Notes: a model not told the origin generated them from the letters alone. Shown: positions 24,611-32,992, numbered from the stretch's first letter. The stretch is 64,000 nucleotides of DNA from Streptomyces sp. SAT1 (GCF_001654495.1 NZ_CP015849.1:4377501-4441500); one strand, 5' to 3'. Made by a program: numbers and translations.

Positions 24611-26223
24611 ATGACGGACGCGCAGGCCCCGGCACAGACCGGCACGAATCCTTCGGCCCCCGCCCCCGCGGGCGCCCGTACCGCCGCGGACGTGGTGACC
24701 CCCGAGCTGGTCGCCCGGCTCACCAAGGGCGTCACCGGATCGGGCCGGACCGCCAACCACACTCCGTTCACCGGCGAGAAGCTCGCCGACCTGCCCGAGT
24801 CCACCCCGAGGACGTCGCCCTCGCCTTCGAGCGGGCCCGCGCCGCGCAGGACGTCTGGGCGCGCACCCCCGTGCGGCGGCGCGCCGACGTCCTGCTCCGC
24901 TTCCACGACCTGGTGCTCGCCCGGCAGGCCGAGGTGCTGGACCTGATCCAGCTGGAGACCGGCAAGGCCCGGCTGCACGCGCACGAGGAGGTGCAGGCGG
25001 TCGCCGTCGCCGCCCGGCACTACGGCCGCCGGGCCGCCGCGTATCTGCGGCCCAAGCGGCACACCGGCGCGATCCCGGTGCTGACCAAGGTCACCGAACT
25101 GCGCCACCCGCGCGGTGTCGTCGGCCAGATCGCCCCCTGGAACTACCCGCTGGAGCTGTCCGTCGGCGACGCGCTGCCCGCCTTCGCCGCGGGCAACGCG
25201 GTGGTGATGAAGCCGGACACCGAGACCTGTCTGACCGCGCTGTGGGCCCGCGACCTGCTCATCGAGGCCGGACTGCCCGCCGAGGTGTTCCAGGTCGTCA
25301 TCGGCGAGGGCCCGGTGGTCGGCCCGGCCGTCGTCCGGCACGCCGACTACGTCTCCTTCACCGGCTCCACCCGCACCGGCCGCGAGGTCGCCCAGGGCGC
25401 CGCGGCCCGCCTGGTCGGCGTCTCCCTCGAACTCGGCGGCAAGAACGCCATGCTGGTCCTCCAGGACGCCGACGTCGAGAAGGCGGCGGCCGGCGCGGTC
25501 CGCGCCTGCTTCTCCTCCGCCGGGCAGCTGTGCATCTCCATCGAGCGGCTGTACGTCCACGAGGCGGTCGCGGACGCGTTCCTGGAGCGCTTCGTCGCCC
25601 GCACGAAGGCGATGCGGCTCGGCACCTCCCTGGCGTACGGCGCCGACATGGGCTCGCTGGTGGGCGAGCGCCAGTTGGAGACCGTCACCCGGCACGTGGA
25701 GGAGGCCGTCGCCAAGGGCGCCACGGTGCTGGCCGGCGGCGTCGCCCGCCCGGACCTAGGCCCGTACTTCTTCGAGCCGACCGTCCTCGCCGGTGTCGAG
25801 GCCCCGATGGCGGTGTGCACCGAGGAGACCTTCGGGCCGGTCGTCTCCGTCCACCGCTTCTCCGACGTGGACGAGGCCGTCGGGCACGCCAACTCCACGC
25901 CGTACGGCCTGAACTCGTCGGTGTGGACCAGGGACGCCCGCCGCGGCCGGGAGATCGCCGCCCGGCTGCGCACCGGCACCGTCAACATCAACGAGGGGTA
26001 CGCGCCCGCCTACGGCAGCGCCCAGTCACCGATGGGCGGCATGAAGGACTCCGGTCTCGGCCGCCGGCACGGCTCCGAGGGCATCCTCAAGTACACCGAG
26101 GCGCAGACCGTCGCCCACCAGCGGCTGCTGCCCATGGCCCCGTCGCTCGGCATGGACGACGAGGGGTACGCCGCGTTCATGACCCGCAGCCTGAAGGCGA
26201 TGAAGGCCCTCCGGCTCCGCTAG
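24611..26223 (+). pseudogene. NAD(P)-dependent succinate-semialdehyde dehydrogenase, frameshifted
   Basis: The N-terminus (MTDAQAPAQTGTNPS through FTGEKLADLPESTP) is in one frame from ATG 24611. The remainder (PEDVALAFERARAAQDVW to the end) is in another. The switch falls at the C-run 24804-24807, where a missing C restores a perfect family sequence. The intact part has the whole aldehyde dehydrogenase fold: VVGQIAPWNYPLELS, FTGSTRTGREV, ELGGKNAML (Glu) and GQLCISIERL (catalytic Cys). The enzyme would turn succinate semialdehyde into succinate. A one-base loss in a homopolymer can be a true mutation or a sequencing error. The shifted frame alone would lack the first 60 or so residues. Confidence 0.85.
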
Positions 26224-26294
26224 GCCCTCCGGCTCCGCTGGGCCCTCCGGCTCCGCTGGGCCCTCCGGCTCCGCTGGGCCCTCCGGCTCCGCTG
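26205..26294. repeat. five 18-bp tandem repeats across a stop codon
   Basis: Five copies of GGCCCTCCGGCTCCGCTG begin inside the last codons of the dehydrogenase. The first copy ends in A instead of G, which creates the TAG stop; copies 2-5 are identical and would read on in frame as ALRLRW repeats. Confidence 0.95.
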
Positions 26295-26362
26295 GGCCCG
26301 CCGGAGCTGCCAGGCCGAGGCCCTGCCGTCCCCGACCCATCCGTTCTCGACGAGGAGAGCAC

Positions 26363-28186
26363 GTGTCGCAGGAGAACTCCGTCCCCGAGCAGGACGAAGC
26401 GGCGTACGACGAAGCGGCGTACGACTACGACGTCATCGTCGTGGGTTCCGGGTTCGGCGGGTCCGTCTCCGCGCTCCGCCTGACCGAGAAGGGCTACCGC
26501 GTCGGCGTCCTGGAGGCGGGCCGCCGCTTCACCCGCAAGAGCCTGCCGAAGAACTCCTGGGACCTGAAGAACTACCTGTGGGCCCCGAAGCTCGGCCTGT
26601 ACGGCATCCAGCGCATCCATCTGCTGGGCAACGTCATGGTGCTGGCCGGCGCCGGGGTCGGCGGCGGCTCCCTCAACTACGCCAACACCCTCTACGTACC
26701 GCCGAAGCCCTTCTTCGAGGACCCGCAGTGGCGGGACATCACCGACTGGCAGGAGGAGCTGGCGCCCTACTACGACCAGGCCCGGCGCATGCTGGGCGTC
26801 CGGCTGAACCCGACGATGACCCCCTCCGACGTGCATCTGAAGGCGGCGGCGCAGCGCATGGGCGTCGGCGACACCTTCCACATGGCGCCGGTCGGGGTGT
26901 TCTTCGGCGACGGCGAGGACGCCGACGGCACCGCCAAGGCGCGGCCGGGTCAGCAGGTCGCCGACCCCTACTTCGGCGGGGCCGGGCCGGACCGCAGGGC
27001 CTGCGTCGAGTGCGGCGAGTGCATGACGGGCTGCCGGCACGGCGCGAAGAACACGCTCAACGAGAACTACCTGCACCTCGCCGAGAAGGCGGGCGCGGTG
27101 GTCCACCCGATGACGACGGTCGTCTCCGTCACCGACGACTCACGGGGCGGCTACGCGGTCGCCACGCTCCCGACCGACGACCGGAAGAAGGGCGCGGGCC
27201 GCGTTCTCACCGCCCGCCGGGTGGTCCTGGCCGCCGGCACCTACGGCACCCAGACCCTGCTGCACCGCATGAAGGCGGGCCGTCAGCTCCCGTACCTCTC
27301 CGAGCGGCTCGGCGAGCTGACCCGCACCAACTCCGAGGCGCTGGTGGGCGCGCAGACCGACAACCGGCGCTACCGCGCGGTGACCGGCCAGGCGCGGCCC
27401 GACTTCACCCGCGGCGTCGCCATCACCTCGTCCTTCCACCCCGACGAGAACACCCACATCGAGCCGGTCCGCTACGGCAAGGGCTCCAACTCGATGGGCG
27501 GCCTGTCCATCCTCCAGGTGCCGTTCGCGGACGGCGGTTCGCGGGTCGCGGCCTGGCTGGCGAACGCCGCCCGCCATCCGCTGCTCGTCCTGCGCTCGCT
27601 GTCCAACCGCCGCTGGTCGGAACGTTCCATCATCGGCCTGGTCATGCAGTCCCTGGACAACTCCCTGACGACGTACCTGAAACCGGACGGCGTCGGCAAG
27701 GGCCTGCTCACCGCCCGCCAGGGCCACGGCGCACCCAACCCCAAGCAGATCAAGGCCGCCACCGAGGGCGCCTCCGCGCTCGCCGCCGAGATCAACGGCT
27801 TCGCCGGTTCCAACGTGGGCGAGCTGATGGGCACCCCGCTCACCGCGCACTTCCTCGGCGGCTGCCCCATCGGCGACTCGCCCGAGACCGGTGTCATCGA
27901 CCCGTACCACCGGCTGTACGGCCACCCCGGCATCTCGGTCGTGGACGGCGCAGCGGTCTCCGCGAACCTGGGCGTCAACCCGTCGCTGACCATCACCGCC
28001 CAGGCCGAACGCGCGATGTCGTACTGGCCGAACAAGGGCGAGGCCGACCCGCGTCCGGCGCAGGGCGCGGCCTACGAGCGGCTGAAGCCGGTGGAGCCGC
28101 GCGAACCGGCGGTCCCGGCCGGTGCGTTCGGCGCGCTGCGGCTGCCGTTCCTGGGCATACCCGCGGTGCCGCCGAAGAAGAAGTAG
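26363..28186 (+). CDS. GMC oxidoreductase, cholesterol-oxidase-like (ChoD type)
   Basis: 607 residues from GTG 26363, with a GAGGAG ribosome site. The FAD-binding start is DYDVIVVGSGFGGSVSALRL, with GAGVGGGSLNYANTL next. The C-terminal GMC domain has LMGTPLTAHFLGGCPIGDSP and ISVVDGAAVSANLGVNPSLT. A CVECGECMTGCRHGAKNT segment (about residues 214-231) carries four closely spaced Cys, as in M. tuberculosis ChoD, which also lies near guaB3. Family members are annotated as cholesterol oxidases, but steroid activity of this subgroup is doubtful. It follows the semialdehyde dehydrogenase by about 140 bp and may share its transcript. Confidence 0.85.
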   Translation: MSQENSVPEQDEAAYDEAAYDYDVIVVGSGFGGSVSALRLTEKGYRVGVLEAGRRFTRKSLPKNSWDLKNYLWAPKLGLYGIQRIHLLGNVMVLAGAGVGGGSLNYANTLYVPPKPFFEDPQWRDITDWQEELAPYYDQARRMLGVRLNPTMTPSDVHLKAAAQRMGVGDTFHMAPVGVFFGDGEDADGTAKARPGQQVADPYFGGAGPDRRACVECGECMTGCRHGAKNTLNENYLHLAEKAGAVVHPMTTVVSVTDDSRGGYAVATLPTDDRKKGAGRVLTARRVVLAAGTYGTQTLLHRMKAGRQLPYLSERLGELTRTNSEALVGAQTDNRRYRAVTGQARPDFTRGVAITSSFHPDENTHIEPVRYGKGSNSMGGLSILQVPFADGGSRVAAWLANAARHPLLVLRSLSNRRWSERSIIGLVMQSLDNSLTTYLKPDGVGKGLLTARQGHGAPNPKQIKAATEGASALAAEINGFAGSNVGELMGTPLTAHFLGGCPIGDSPETGVIDPYHRLYGHPGISVVDGAAVSANLGVNPSLTITAQAERAMSYWPNKGEADPRPAQGAAYERLKPVEPREPAVPAGAFGALRLPFLGIPAVPPKKK

Positions 28187-28409
28187 CACGCTCCGGAAGA
28201 AGCGGCGGGGAATGAGAAGGACCCGCGGCGCCCCTCCTGGAGCGGGCAACGAGAAGGACCCGCGGCCCCTCCTCGGCGCCGCTCTGCGGGCGCTGGCCGC
28301 CGGAGGGCTGCTCACCGCTCCCGGGCTCGGCGTCACCGGGGTCGCCGTCGGGGCTGCCGGGCTTGAGGAACAGGTACTCCAGCAGCGCGTAGGTGCTCAG
28401 CCAGTCCTT

Positions 28410-28441
28410 CTCGTTCTCGCTCATCCTCGTTCTCGCTCATC
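28410..28441. repeat. 16-bp tandem duplication causing frameshift
   Basis: CTCGTTCTCGCTCATC is present twice head to tail. Removing one copy joins the two coding segments of the relic gene in one frame (MSENEKDWLSTY). Confidence 0.9.
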
Positions 28442-28612
28442 GATTCGTCGTCGACGAGGGCGAGCCACTGCACCTGGCCCGGGGGCCGGTCGCTGTGGTT
28501 GGACGCGGTGAGCGCGAAGGGGTGCCAGCCGCTGCCCGCGACGATCTCGCCGGGCAGTCCGGAGACGGCGATCGTCAGCCGCGAGTCGGCGTCCAGGTCG
28601 TCGTCGGCGCAC

Positions 28613-28644
28613 GGGGACGGGGGCCCACGGGGACGGGGGCCCAC
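28613..28644. repeat. second 16-bp tandem duplication
   Basis: GGGGACGGGGGCCCAC occurs twice head to tail, in the upstream part of the same relic gene. Confidence 0.9.
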
Positions 28645-29035
28645 GGCGTCCACCGAGGAGCCGACCGGCACCCGATCCGTCCGCGGCTCTCACCCGTACG
28701 GTGCGGGTGCGTGACCGCGAAGGGCCCCGCGTCGTTGGTCGGGGTGGCCGTGCCAGCCAGGGACGGCCACGAAGGAAACCACGCGTGGCTCTCCGGGGCG
28801 GTGTGACGTACGGATCGTACCGTGCGTCGTGGGACCCCGCTCCGGGGACGTGACCGGACGGCAGGGGACAGCAGCCCGGTCACCCGGGTGACGGTCGGTT
28901 CCGGGGACGCCCGGGACCGACCGCGCTCATGTGCGGCGCGGGTGCCGCGGAGATCATGGGGGACGCGGACCCTGCGGAGATCCCGCAACCTCCGTACCGC
29001 GTGATCCGCGGTACGCCGGAGTTCCCGAGGTCTTC

Positions 29036-29113
29036 ATGAAGCTCCGCCGCGCCCTGGCCCTGGCCGCCACGACGGCCGCGATGGCCCCGCCGGCCCCGCT
29101 GTCGGCGTCCGGG
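29036..29113 (+). other. orphan signal-peptide-like fragment
   Basis: ATG 29036 starts a frame reading MKLRRALALAATTAAMAPPA, a textbook Streptomyces secretion signal. It runs straight into the end of the chorismate mutase gene on the other strand and has no sensible continuation. It may be the detached 5' end of a surface-protein gene like the relic at 28200-28671, which now points the other way. The 28672-29035 stretch shows nothing else convincing. Confidence 0.4.
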
Positions 29114-29434
29114 TCAGACCGTGCCGCGGCACAGCTCCAGCAGGGTCATCGCCAGGCTGGTGCCCGGCCTGCCGAGGGCGTCGCGGTAGCGGCCGAGGAT
29201 CTCCATCTCGCGGGAGAGGTGGACGCGCCGCCCGCCCGAGCCGATCCGGGCCTTCTGGACGACGGCCGACACCGCCATCCGTTCCTGGACCAGGCCCAGG
29301 ATCCGGTCGTCGAGCGCGTCGATGCGTTCGCGCGCGTCGGTGATGACGCCCGCGGCCTCGGCGGAGCGGGCACCGGTCGCATCGGTAGCGGTAGCGGTCG
29401 GGGTCGGGGTCGTGGTCGCGGCGGTGGTGGTCAT
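29114..29434 (-). CDS. chorismate mutase, AroQ type
   Basis: 106 residues from ATG 29434, with GAGGAG 7 nt upstream. A Thr/Ala-rich lead of about 28 residues precedes the all-helical AroQ domain (RIDALDDRILGLVQERMAVS, RKARIG-like loop, HLSREMEILGRYRDALG). The enzyme rearranges chorismate to prephenate at the branch to Phe and Tyr. It stands alone, without prephenate dehydratase or dehydrogenase. A leader peptide gene and a strong hairpin precede it, which suggests regulation by aromatic amino acid supply. The upstream in-frame ATG at 29476 would overlap the hairpin region and is not preferred. Confidence 0.88.
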   Translation of the reverse strand: MTTTAATTTPTPTATATDATGARSAEAAGVITDARERIDALDDRILGLVQERMAVSAVVQKARIGSGGRRVHLSREMEILGRYRDALGRPGTSLAMTLLELCRGTV

Positions 29435-29491
29435 CGCGGGGCTCCTCGCTGTGGTGGCGGTGCCCCGGAGCGGCAAGGACCGGGTGGAACG

Positions 29492-29528
29492 CCAGACGCC
29501 CCGGGCCTTGTCGGCCCGGGGCGCCTGG
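29492..29528 (-). promoter_or_regulatory. attenuator-like hairpin before chorismate mutase
   Basis: An 11-bp perfect stem CGCCCCGGGCC / GGCCCGGGGCG with a 5-nt loop, extended by four more pairs (CCAG/CTGG) past a mismatch. It lies between the leader peptide stop (29548) and the chorismate mutase start (29434). On the minus strand it is followed by CGTTCC rather than a T-run, as is common for attenuators in high-GC actinomycetes. Confidence 0.6.
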
Positions 29529-29547
29529 GAAGTCGCTCGTCAGTGGC

Positions 29548-29622
29548 TCAAGCAACACGACCATGGCAGCCGGCGGGCCGGGTGCCATAGGTAAAGACGA
29601 AGGTCGCGGAGTGCGTGAGCAT
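29548..29622 (-). CDS. candidate Phe/Tyr leader peptide of chorismate mutase
   Basis: A 24-codon frame starting MLTHSATFVFTYGTRP and ending in TGA. It contains Phe-Val-Phe-Thr-Tyr written TTC GTC TTT ACC TAT. TTT and TAT are very rare codons in this genome. A promoter ends 6 nt before its ATG, so the peptide would be made from a leaderless transcript, as is typical for amino acid leader peptides in Streptomyces. A strong hairpin follows, then chorismate mutase. It would act in cis by ribosome stalling when Phe or Tyr is short. This is inferred from sequence layout only. Confidence 0.6.
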   Translation of the reverse strand: MLTHSATFVFTYGTRPAGCHGRVA

Positions 29623-29628
29623 GGCGCC

Positions 29629-29657
29629 AGTATGCCGTGGCGCCGGACGGCGTCCAA
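29629..29657 (-). promoter_or_regulatory. promoter of the chorismate mutase leader
   Basis: TTGGAC (29652-29657), a 17-bp spacer and CATACT (29629-29634) on the minus strand. The leader ATG begins 7 nt after the -10 box, so transcription should start at the A of the ATG. Confidence 0.6.
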
Positions 29658-29805
29658 GCCGGTTCGCATGCTGAGACGTCCCGTCCGGGCAGCGTGCGGA
29701 CGGGCCGCCCGCCGAGGCGTTCGTGCGCGCGGGGCGGGTCCCGTCGGCACCTCGGTAGAATCGCAGGTACACCGACCCGCCCGTCCCACCGCCGGAAGGC
29801 ACCCC

Positions 29806-31386
29806 GTGTCATCAGCGACTCCCGCTGCCGCCGCCCCCGACACCGTCCTGGTCGTCGACTTCGGTGCGCAGTACGCCCAGCTCATCGCCCGTCGCGTCCG
29901 TGAGGCCCGGGTCTACAGCGAGATCGTGCCGAGCACCATGCCGGTGGCGGAGATGCTCGCCAAGAACCCGGCGGCGATCATCCTCTCCGGCGGCCCCTCC
30001 TCGGTCTACGAGGAAGGCGCCCCCCGCCTGGACCGCGCGCTCTTCGAGTCCGGCGTCCCCGTCTTCGGAATGTGCTACGGCTTCCAGCTGATGGCGCAGC
30101 TCCTCGGCGGCACCGTCGACAACTCCGGCGCGCGCGAGTACGGCCGCACCGGGCTCGCCGTGTCCAAGCCGTCCTCCACCCTCTTCGAGGGCACCCCGGC
30201 CGAGCAGGCCGTGTGGATGTCGCACGGCGACGCCTGCTCCGCCGCCCCCGAGGGCTTCACCGTCACGGCCTCCACGGACGTCGTCCCGGTCGCCGCCTTC
30301 GAGAACGACGACAAGAAGCTCTACGGCGTCCAGTACCACCCCGAGGTCATGCACTCCACGCACGGCCAGCAGGTGCTGGAGCACTTCCTGTACCGCGGCG
30401 CCGGTCTCACCCCCTCCTGGACCACGGGCAACGTGATCGAGGAGCAGGTCGCCGCCATCCGCGAGCAGGTCGGCGACAAGCGCGCCATCTGCGGCCTGTC
30501 CGGCGGCGTGGACTCCGCGGTCGCCGCCGCCCTCGTCCAGAAGGCCATCGGCTCCCAGCTGACCTGCGTCTACGTCGACCACGGCCTGATGCGCAAGGGC
30601 GAGACCGAGCAGGTCGAGAAGGACTTCGTGGCCGCCACCGGCGTCCAGCTGAAGGTCGTCGACGCCGAGGAGCGCTTCCTCACCGCGCTCAAGGGCGTCT
30701 CGGACCCCGAGGAGAAGCGGAAGATCATCGGCCGCGAGTTCATCCGGGTCTTCGAGCAGGCCCAGGCCGAGATCATCGCGGACGAGGGCCCGGCGGTCGA
30801 GTTCCTGGTGCAGGGCACCCTCTACCCGGACGTCGTCGAGTCCGGCGGCGGCACCGGCACCGCCAACATCAAGTCGCACCACAATGTCGGCGGCCTGCCC
30901 GAGGACCTGGAGTTCCGGCTGATCGAGCCGCTGCGCAAGCTGTTCAAGGACGAGGTCCGCATGGTCGGCCAGGAGCTCGGCCTGCCGGAGGAGATCGTCC
31001 AGCGCCAGCCCTTCCCCGGCCCCGGCCTCGGCATCCGCATCGTCGGCGAGGTCACCAAGGAGCGCCTGGACCTGCTGCGCGAGGCCGACGCCATCGCCCG
31101 CGAGGAGCTGACCGCGGCCGGTCTCGACCGCGACATCTGGCAGTGCCCGGTGGTCCTGCTCGCGGACGTCCGCAGCGTCGGCGTCCAGGGCGACGGCCGC
31201 ACCTACGGTCACCCGATCGTGCTGCGCCCGGTCTCCAGCGAGGACGCCATGACCGCCGACTGGTCGCGGCTGCCGTACGAGGTGCTGGGCCGGATCTCCA
31301 CCCGGATCACCAACGAGGTCCGCGACGTCAACCGCGTCGTCCTCGACGTGACGAGCAAGCCGCCGGGCACCATCGAGTGGGAGTGA
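29806..31386 (+). CDS. guaA: GMP synthase (glutamine-hydrolysing)
   Basis: 526 residues from GTG 29806, with GGAAGG 7 nt upstream. It aminates XMP to GMP using ATP and glutamine. The class I amidotransferase half (about 14-205) has LVVDFGAQYAQLIARRVREA, the nucleophile in GMCYGFQLM and HPEVMHS. The ATP pyrophosphatase half has the P-loop GLSGGVDSAVAAALV. The dimerisation domain ends in the usual KPPGTIEWE. A TAGAAT -10-like box lies at 29756-29761. It is divergent from the chorismate mutase leader promoter. The stop codon lies in a bidirectional hairpin shared with the next gene. Confidence 0.97.
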   Translation: MSSATPAAAAPDTVLVVDFGAQYAQLIARRVREARVYSEIVPSTMPVAEMLAKNPAAIILSGGPSSVYEEGAPRLDRALFESGVPVFGMCYGFQLMAQLLGGTVDNSGAREYGRTGLAVSKPSSTLFEGTPAEQAVWMSHGDACSAAPEGFTVTASTDVVPVAAFENDDKKLYGVQYHPEVMHSTHGQQVLEHFLYRGAGLTPSWTTGNVIEEQVAAIREQVGDKRAICGLSGGVDSAVAAALVQKAIGSQLTCVYVDHGLMRKGETEQVEKDFVAATGVQLKVVDAEERFLTALKGVSDPEEKRKIIGREFIRVFEQAQAEIIADEGPAVEFLVQGTLYPDVVESGGGTGTANIKSHHNVGGLPEDLEFRLIEPLRKLFKDEVRMVGQELGLPEEIVQRQPFPGPGLGIRIVGEVTKERLDLLREADAIAREELTAAGLDRDIWQCPVVLLADVRSVGVQGDGRTYGHPIVLRPVSSEDAMTADWSRLPYEVLGRISTRITNEVRDVNRVVLDVTSKPPGTIEWE

Positions 31387-31419
31387 CCCCCGCTCTGTAA
31401 GTGCCCCCTGTGGGGGTCA
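31384..31419. terminator. hairpin spanning two convergent stop codons
   Basis: TGACCCCC (31384-31391) pairs with GGGGGTCA (31412-31419). The two arms are also the stop codons of guaA and of the convergent flavoprotein gene. It would serve as a bidirectional terminator. Confidence 0.6.
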
Positions 31420-31890
31420 GGTCCGCCGGAGGGTCCGCACCGGCTCTCCGGGCCGGAAGACCTGGACGACCAGATACCGGTCGTCCTCGACGGAGGTCCG
31501 CACGACCTCCGTCAGCTCGGTGCGGAAGAGGTGGAACGGCTGCGGCGGTTCCACCTCTTTCACATACGCCCCCTTCGTCTCCGGATCCGTCACCTCGAAC
31601 GCCCGCCCGCCGATCCGCACATCGCCGCCGCCCATCGCGGTGCCGGGACCCGGATTCGCCTGGAGCGCGAACCGCGGGTCCCGCAGCAGATCGCGTGCCT
31701 TCAGCGAGTCCGGCATCATGCCGAGCCACAGCTCTCCGTGCAGGAACCGCACCTCCAGGCCGCTGGTCCGGGGCGTACCGTCCGCGCGCAGCGTGACGAG
31801 CACGTGGTGCCGGAAGGCGCCGAAGCGCCCCTCGGCCAGTGCGGCAAGGTCGGGTTCCGTCGCGGCGAAAGCCGCCCAGTTCGTCGCCAT
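31417..31890 (-). CDS. PPOX-class FMN/F420-binding protein
   Basis: 157 residues from ATG 31890 (MATNWAAFAATEPDLAAL); the ATG at 31920 directly after ACAGGAG is an alternative start. The split-barrel fold of the pyridoxamine-phosphate-oxidase-like superfamily is seen in HHVLVTLRADGTPRTSGLEVRF in two parts, LWLGMMPDSLKARDLLRDPR and the RIGGRAFEV strand. Members bind FMN, F420 or heme and often reduce small redox-active compounds; the cofactor is not clear here. It is divergent from an aldolase gene. Confidence 0.75.
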   Translation of the reverse strand: MATNWAAFAATEPDLAALAEGRFGAFRHHVLVTLRADGTPRTSGLEVRFLHGELWLGMMPDSLKARDLLRDPRFALQANPGPGTAMGGGDVRIGGRAFEVTDPETKGAYVKEVEPPQPFHLFRTELTEVVRTSVEDDRYLVVQVFRPGEPVRTLRRT

Positions 31891-32040
31891 GCCGGTGAGT
31901 GTGGCGCGGAAACCGGACATCTCCTGTCGGGTATGGGACAGGGGCGGCCGGGTGCGCGGCATCTTCACGAACGAGCGCTGCCATTCCCGGCCGCCCCCGG
32001 GTACTTTCCGCCCGTACACCGATCACCCGCCGGAGGACCC

Positions 32041-32841
32041 ATGCACGGCCGCGGCCCCACTCCGCCCCCGCCCCTGCCCACCGACAGGCTGCGCTTCGCC
32101 ATGCCGCCGATGCACGAGTCGGCGGAGGACGAACGCCGACACCGCAAGGAACGGCTCGCGGGCGCACTGCGGATCTTCGGCCGGTACGGCTTCGAGGACG
32201 GCGTCTCGGGCCACATCACCGCCCGCGACCCCGAGTTCAGCGACTGCTTCTGGGTCAATCCCTTCGGCATGCCCTTCGCGCACGTCACCGTGAGCGACCT
32301 CGTGCTCGCCAACCAGGACGGCCAGGTCATCGAGGGCGGCCACCACGTCAACCAGGCCGCCTTCACCGTGCACGCCCAGGTGCACGCGGCCCGGCCGGAC
32401 GTGGTCGCCGTCGCCCACTGCCACTCCGTGCACGGCCGCGCCCTGGCCGCCCTCGGCGAACTCCTCGACCCGCTCACCCAGGAGAGCTGCGCCTTCTACG
32501 AGGACCACGCCCTCTACGACACCTACACCGGTGTCGTCGTCGACGCGGAGGAGGGCCGCCGGATCGCGGACACCCTCGGCTCCCGCAAGGCGCTGGTGCT
32601 GCGCAACCACGGTCTGCTGACGGTCGGCGACTCGGTGGACGCCGCCGCCTGGTGGTTCCTCTCCATGGAACGCTCCGCCCAGGTGCAGCTGACCGCCCGC
32701 GCGGCGGGCCGCCCGGTCCTCATCGACCACCGGGCGGCGGTGTCGACCCGCGAACAGCTCGGCGGCGACCTCGTGGCCTGGATCAACTACCAGCCCCTGT
32801 GGCAACAGGTCAGCCGCGCCGAACCCGACCTGCTGAGCTGA
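32041..32841 (+). CDS. class II aldolase/adducin family protein
   Basis: 266 residues from ATG 32041, with GGAGGA 5 nt upstream. The zinc-binding His pair is in VAHCHSVHGRAL, and the third His in LVLRNHGLLTVG. The entry motif GFEDGVSGHITARDPEFSD and the WVNPFGMPFAHVTVSDLVL phosphate region fit the L-fuculose-phosphate aldolase/adducin fold. Members cleave or epimerise sugar phosphates, or act on other hydroxy-carbonyl compounds; the substrate is not known. No sugar kinase or transporter lies nearby. Confidence 0.85.
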   Translation: MHGRGPTPPPPLPTDRLRFAMPPMHESAEDERRHRKERLAGALRIFGRYGFEDGVSGHITARDPEFSDCFWVNPFGMPFAHVTVSDLVLANQDGQVIEGGHHVNQAAFTVHAQVHAARPDVVAVAHCHSVHGRALAALGELLDPLTQESCAFYEDHALYDTYTGVVVDAEEGRRIADTLGSRKALVLRNHGLLTVGDSVDAAAWWFLSMERSAQVQLTARAAGRPVLIDHRAAVSTREQLGGDLVAWINYQPLWQQVSRAEPDLLS

Positions 32842-32992
32842 TCCCCGCAGCGTCAATGCGACGCCTCGCGCTTCACCCTTCCGGACCGGACCGGACGGAC
32901 ACGGACCGCGTGCCGTAGGGCACAATTCGCAGTCGGCGTAGGGGTGTTGTCCGCAGCGCGGCTGCGGGTTCCGGGGAAGGCGGGCGTCCGGC

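Larger units (their letters stand above)
28200..28671 (-). pseudogene. relic of a secreted (sortase-anchored type) protein gene
   Basis: On the minus strand one frame encodes DLDADSRLTIAVSGLPGEIV, GSGWHPFALTASNHSD and VQWLALVDDESMSENE. The continuation NEKDWLSTYALLEYLF lies in another frame. These segments look like the repeated beta domain of Streptomyces LPXTG-type surface proteins. The frames are separated by a 16-bp tandem duplication (28410-28441), and there is a second 16-bp duplication (28613-28644). Neither signal peptide nor sorting signal follows. A further direct repeat GAGAAGGACCCGCGG occurs at 28214 and 28251. It is a decayed gene, with no function expected. Confidence 0.7.
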
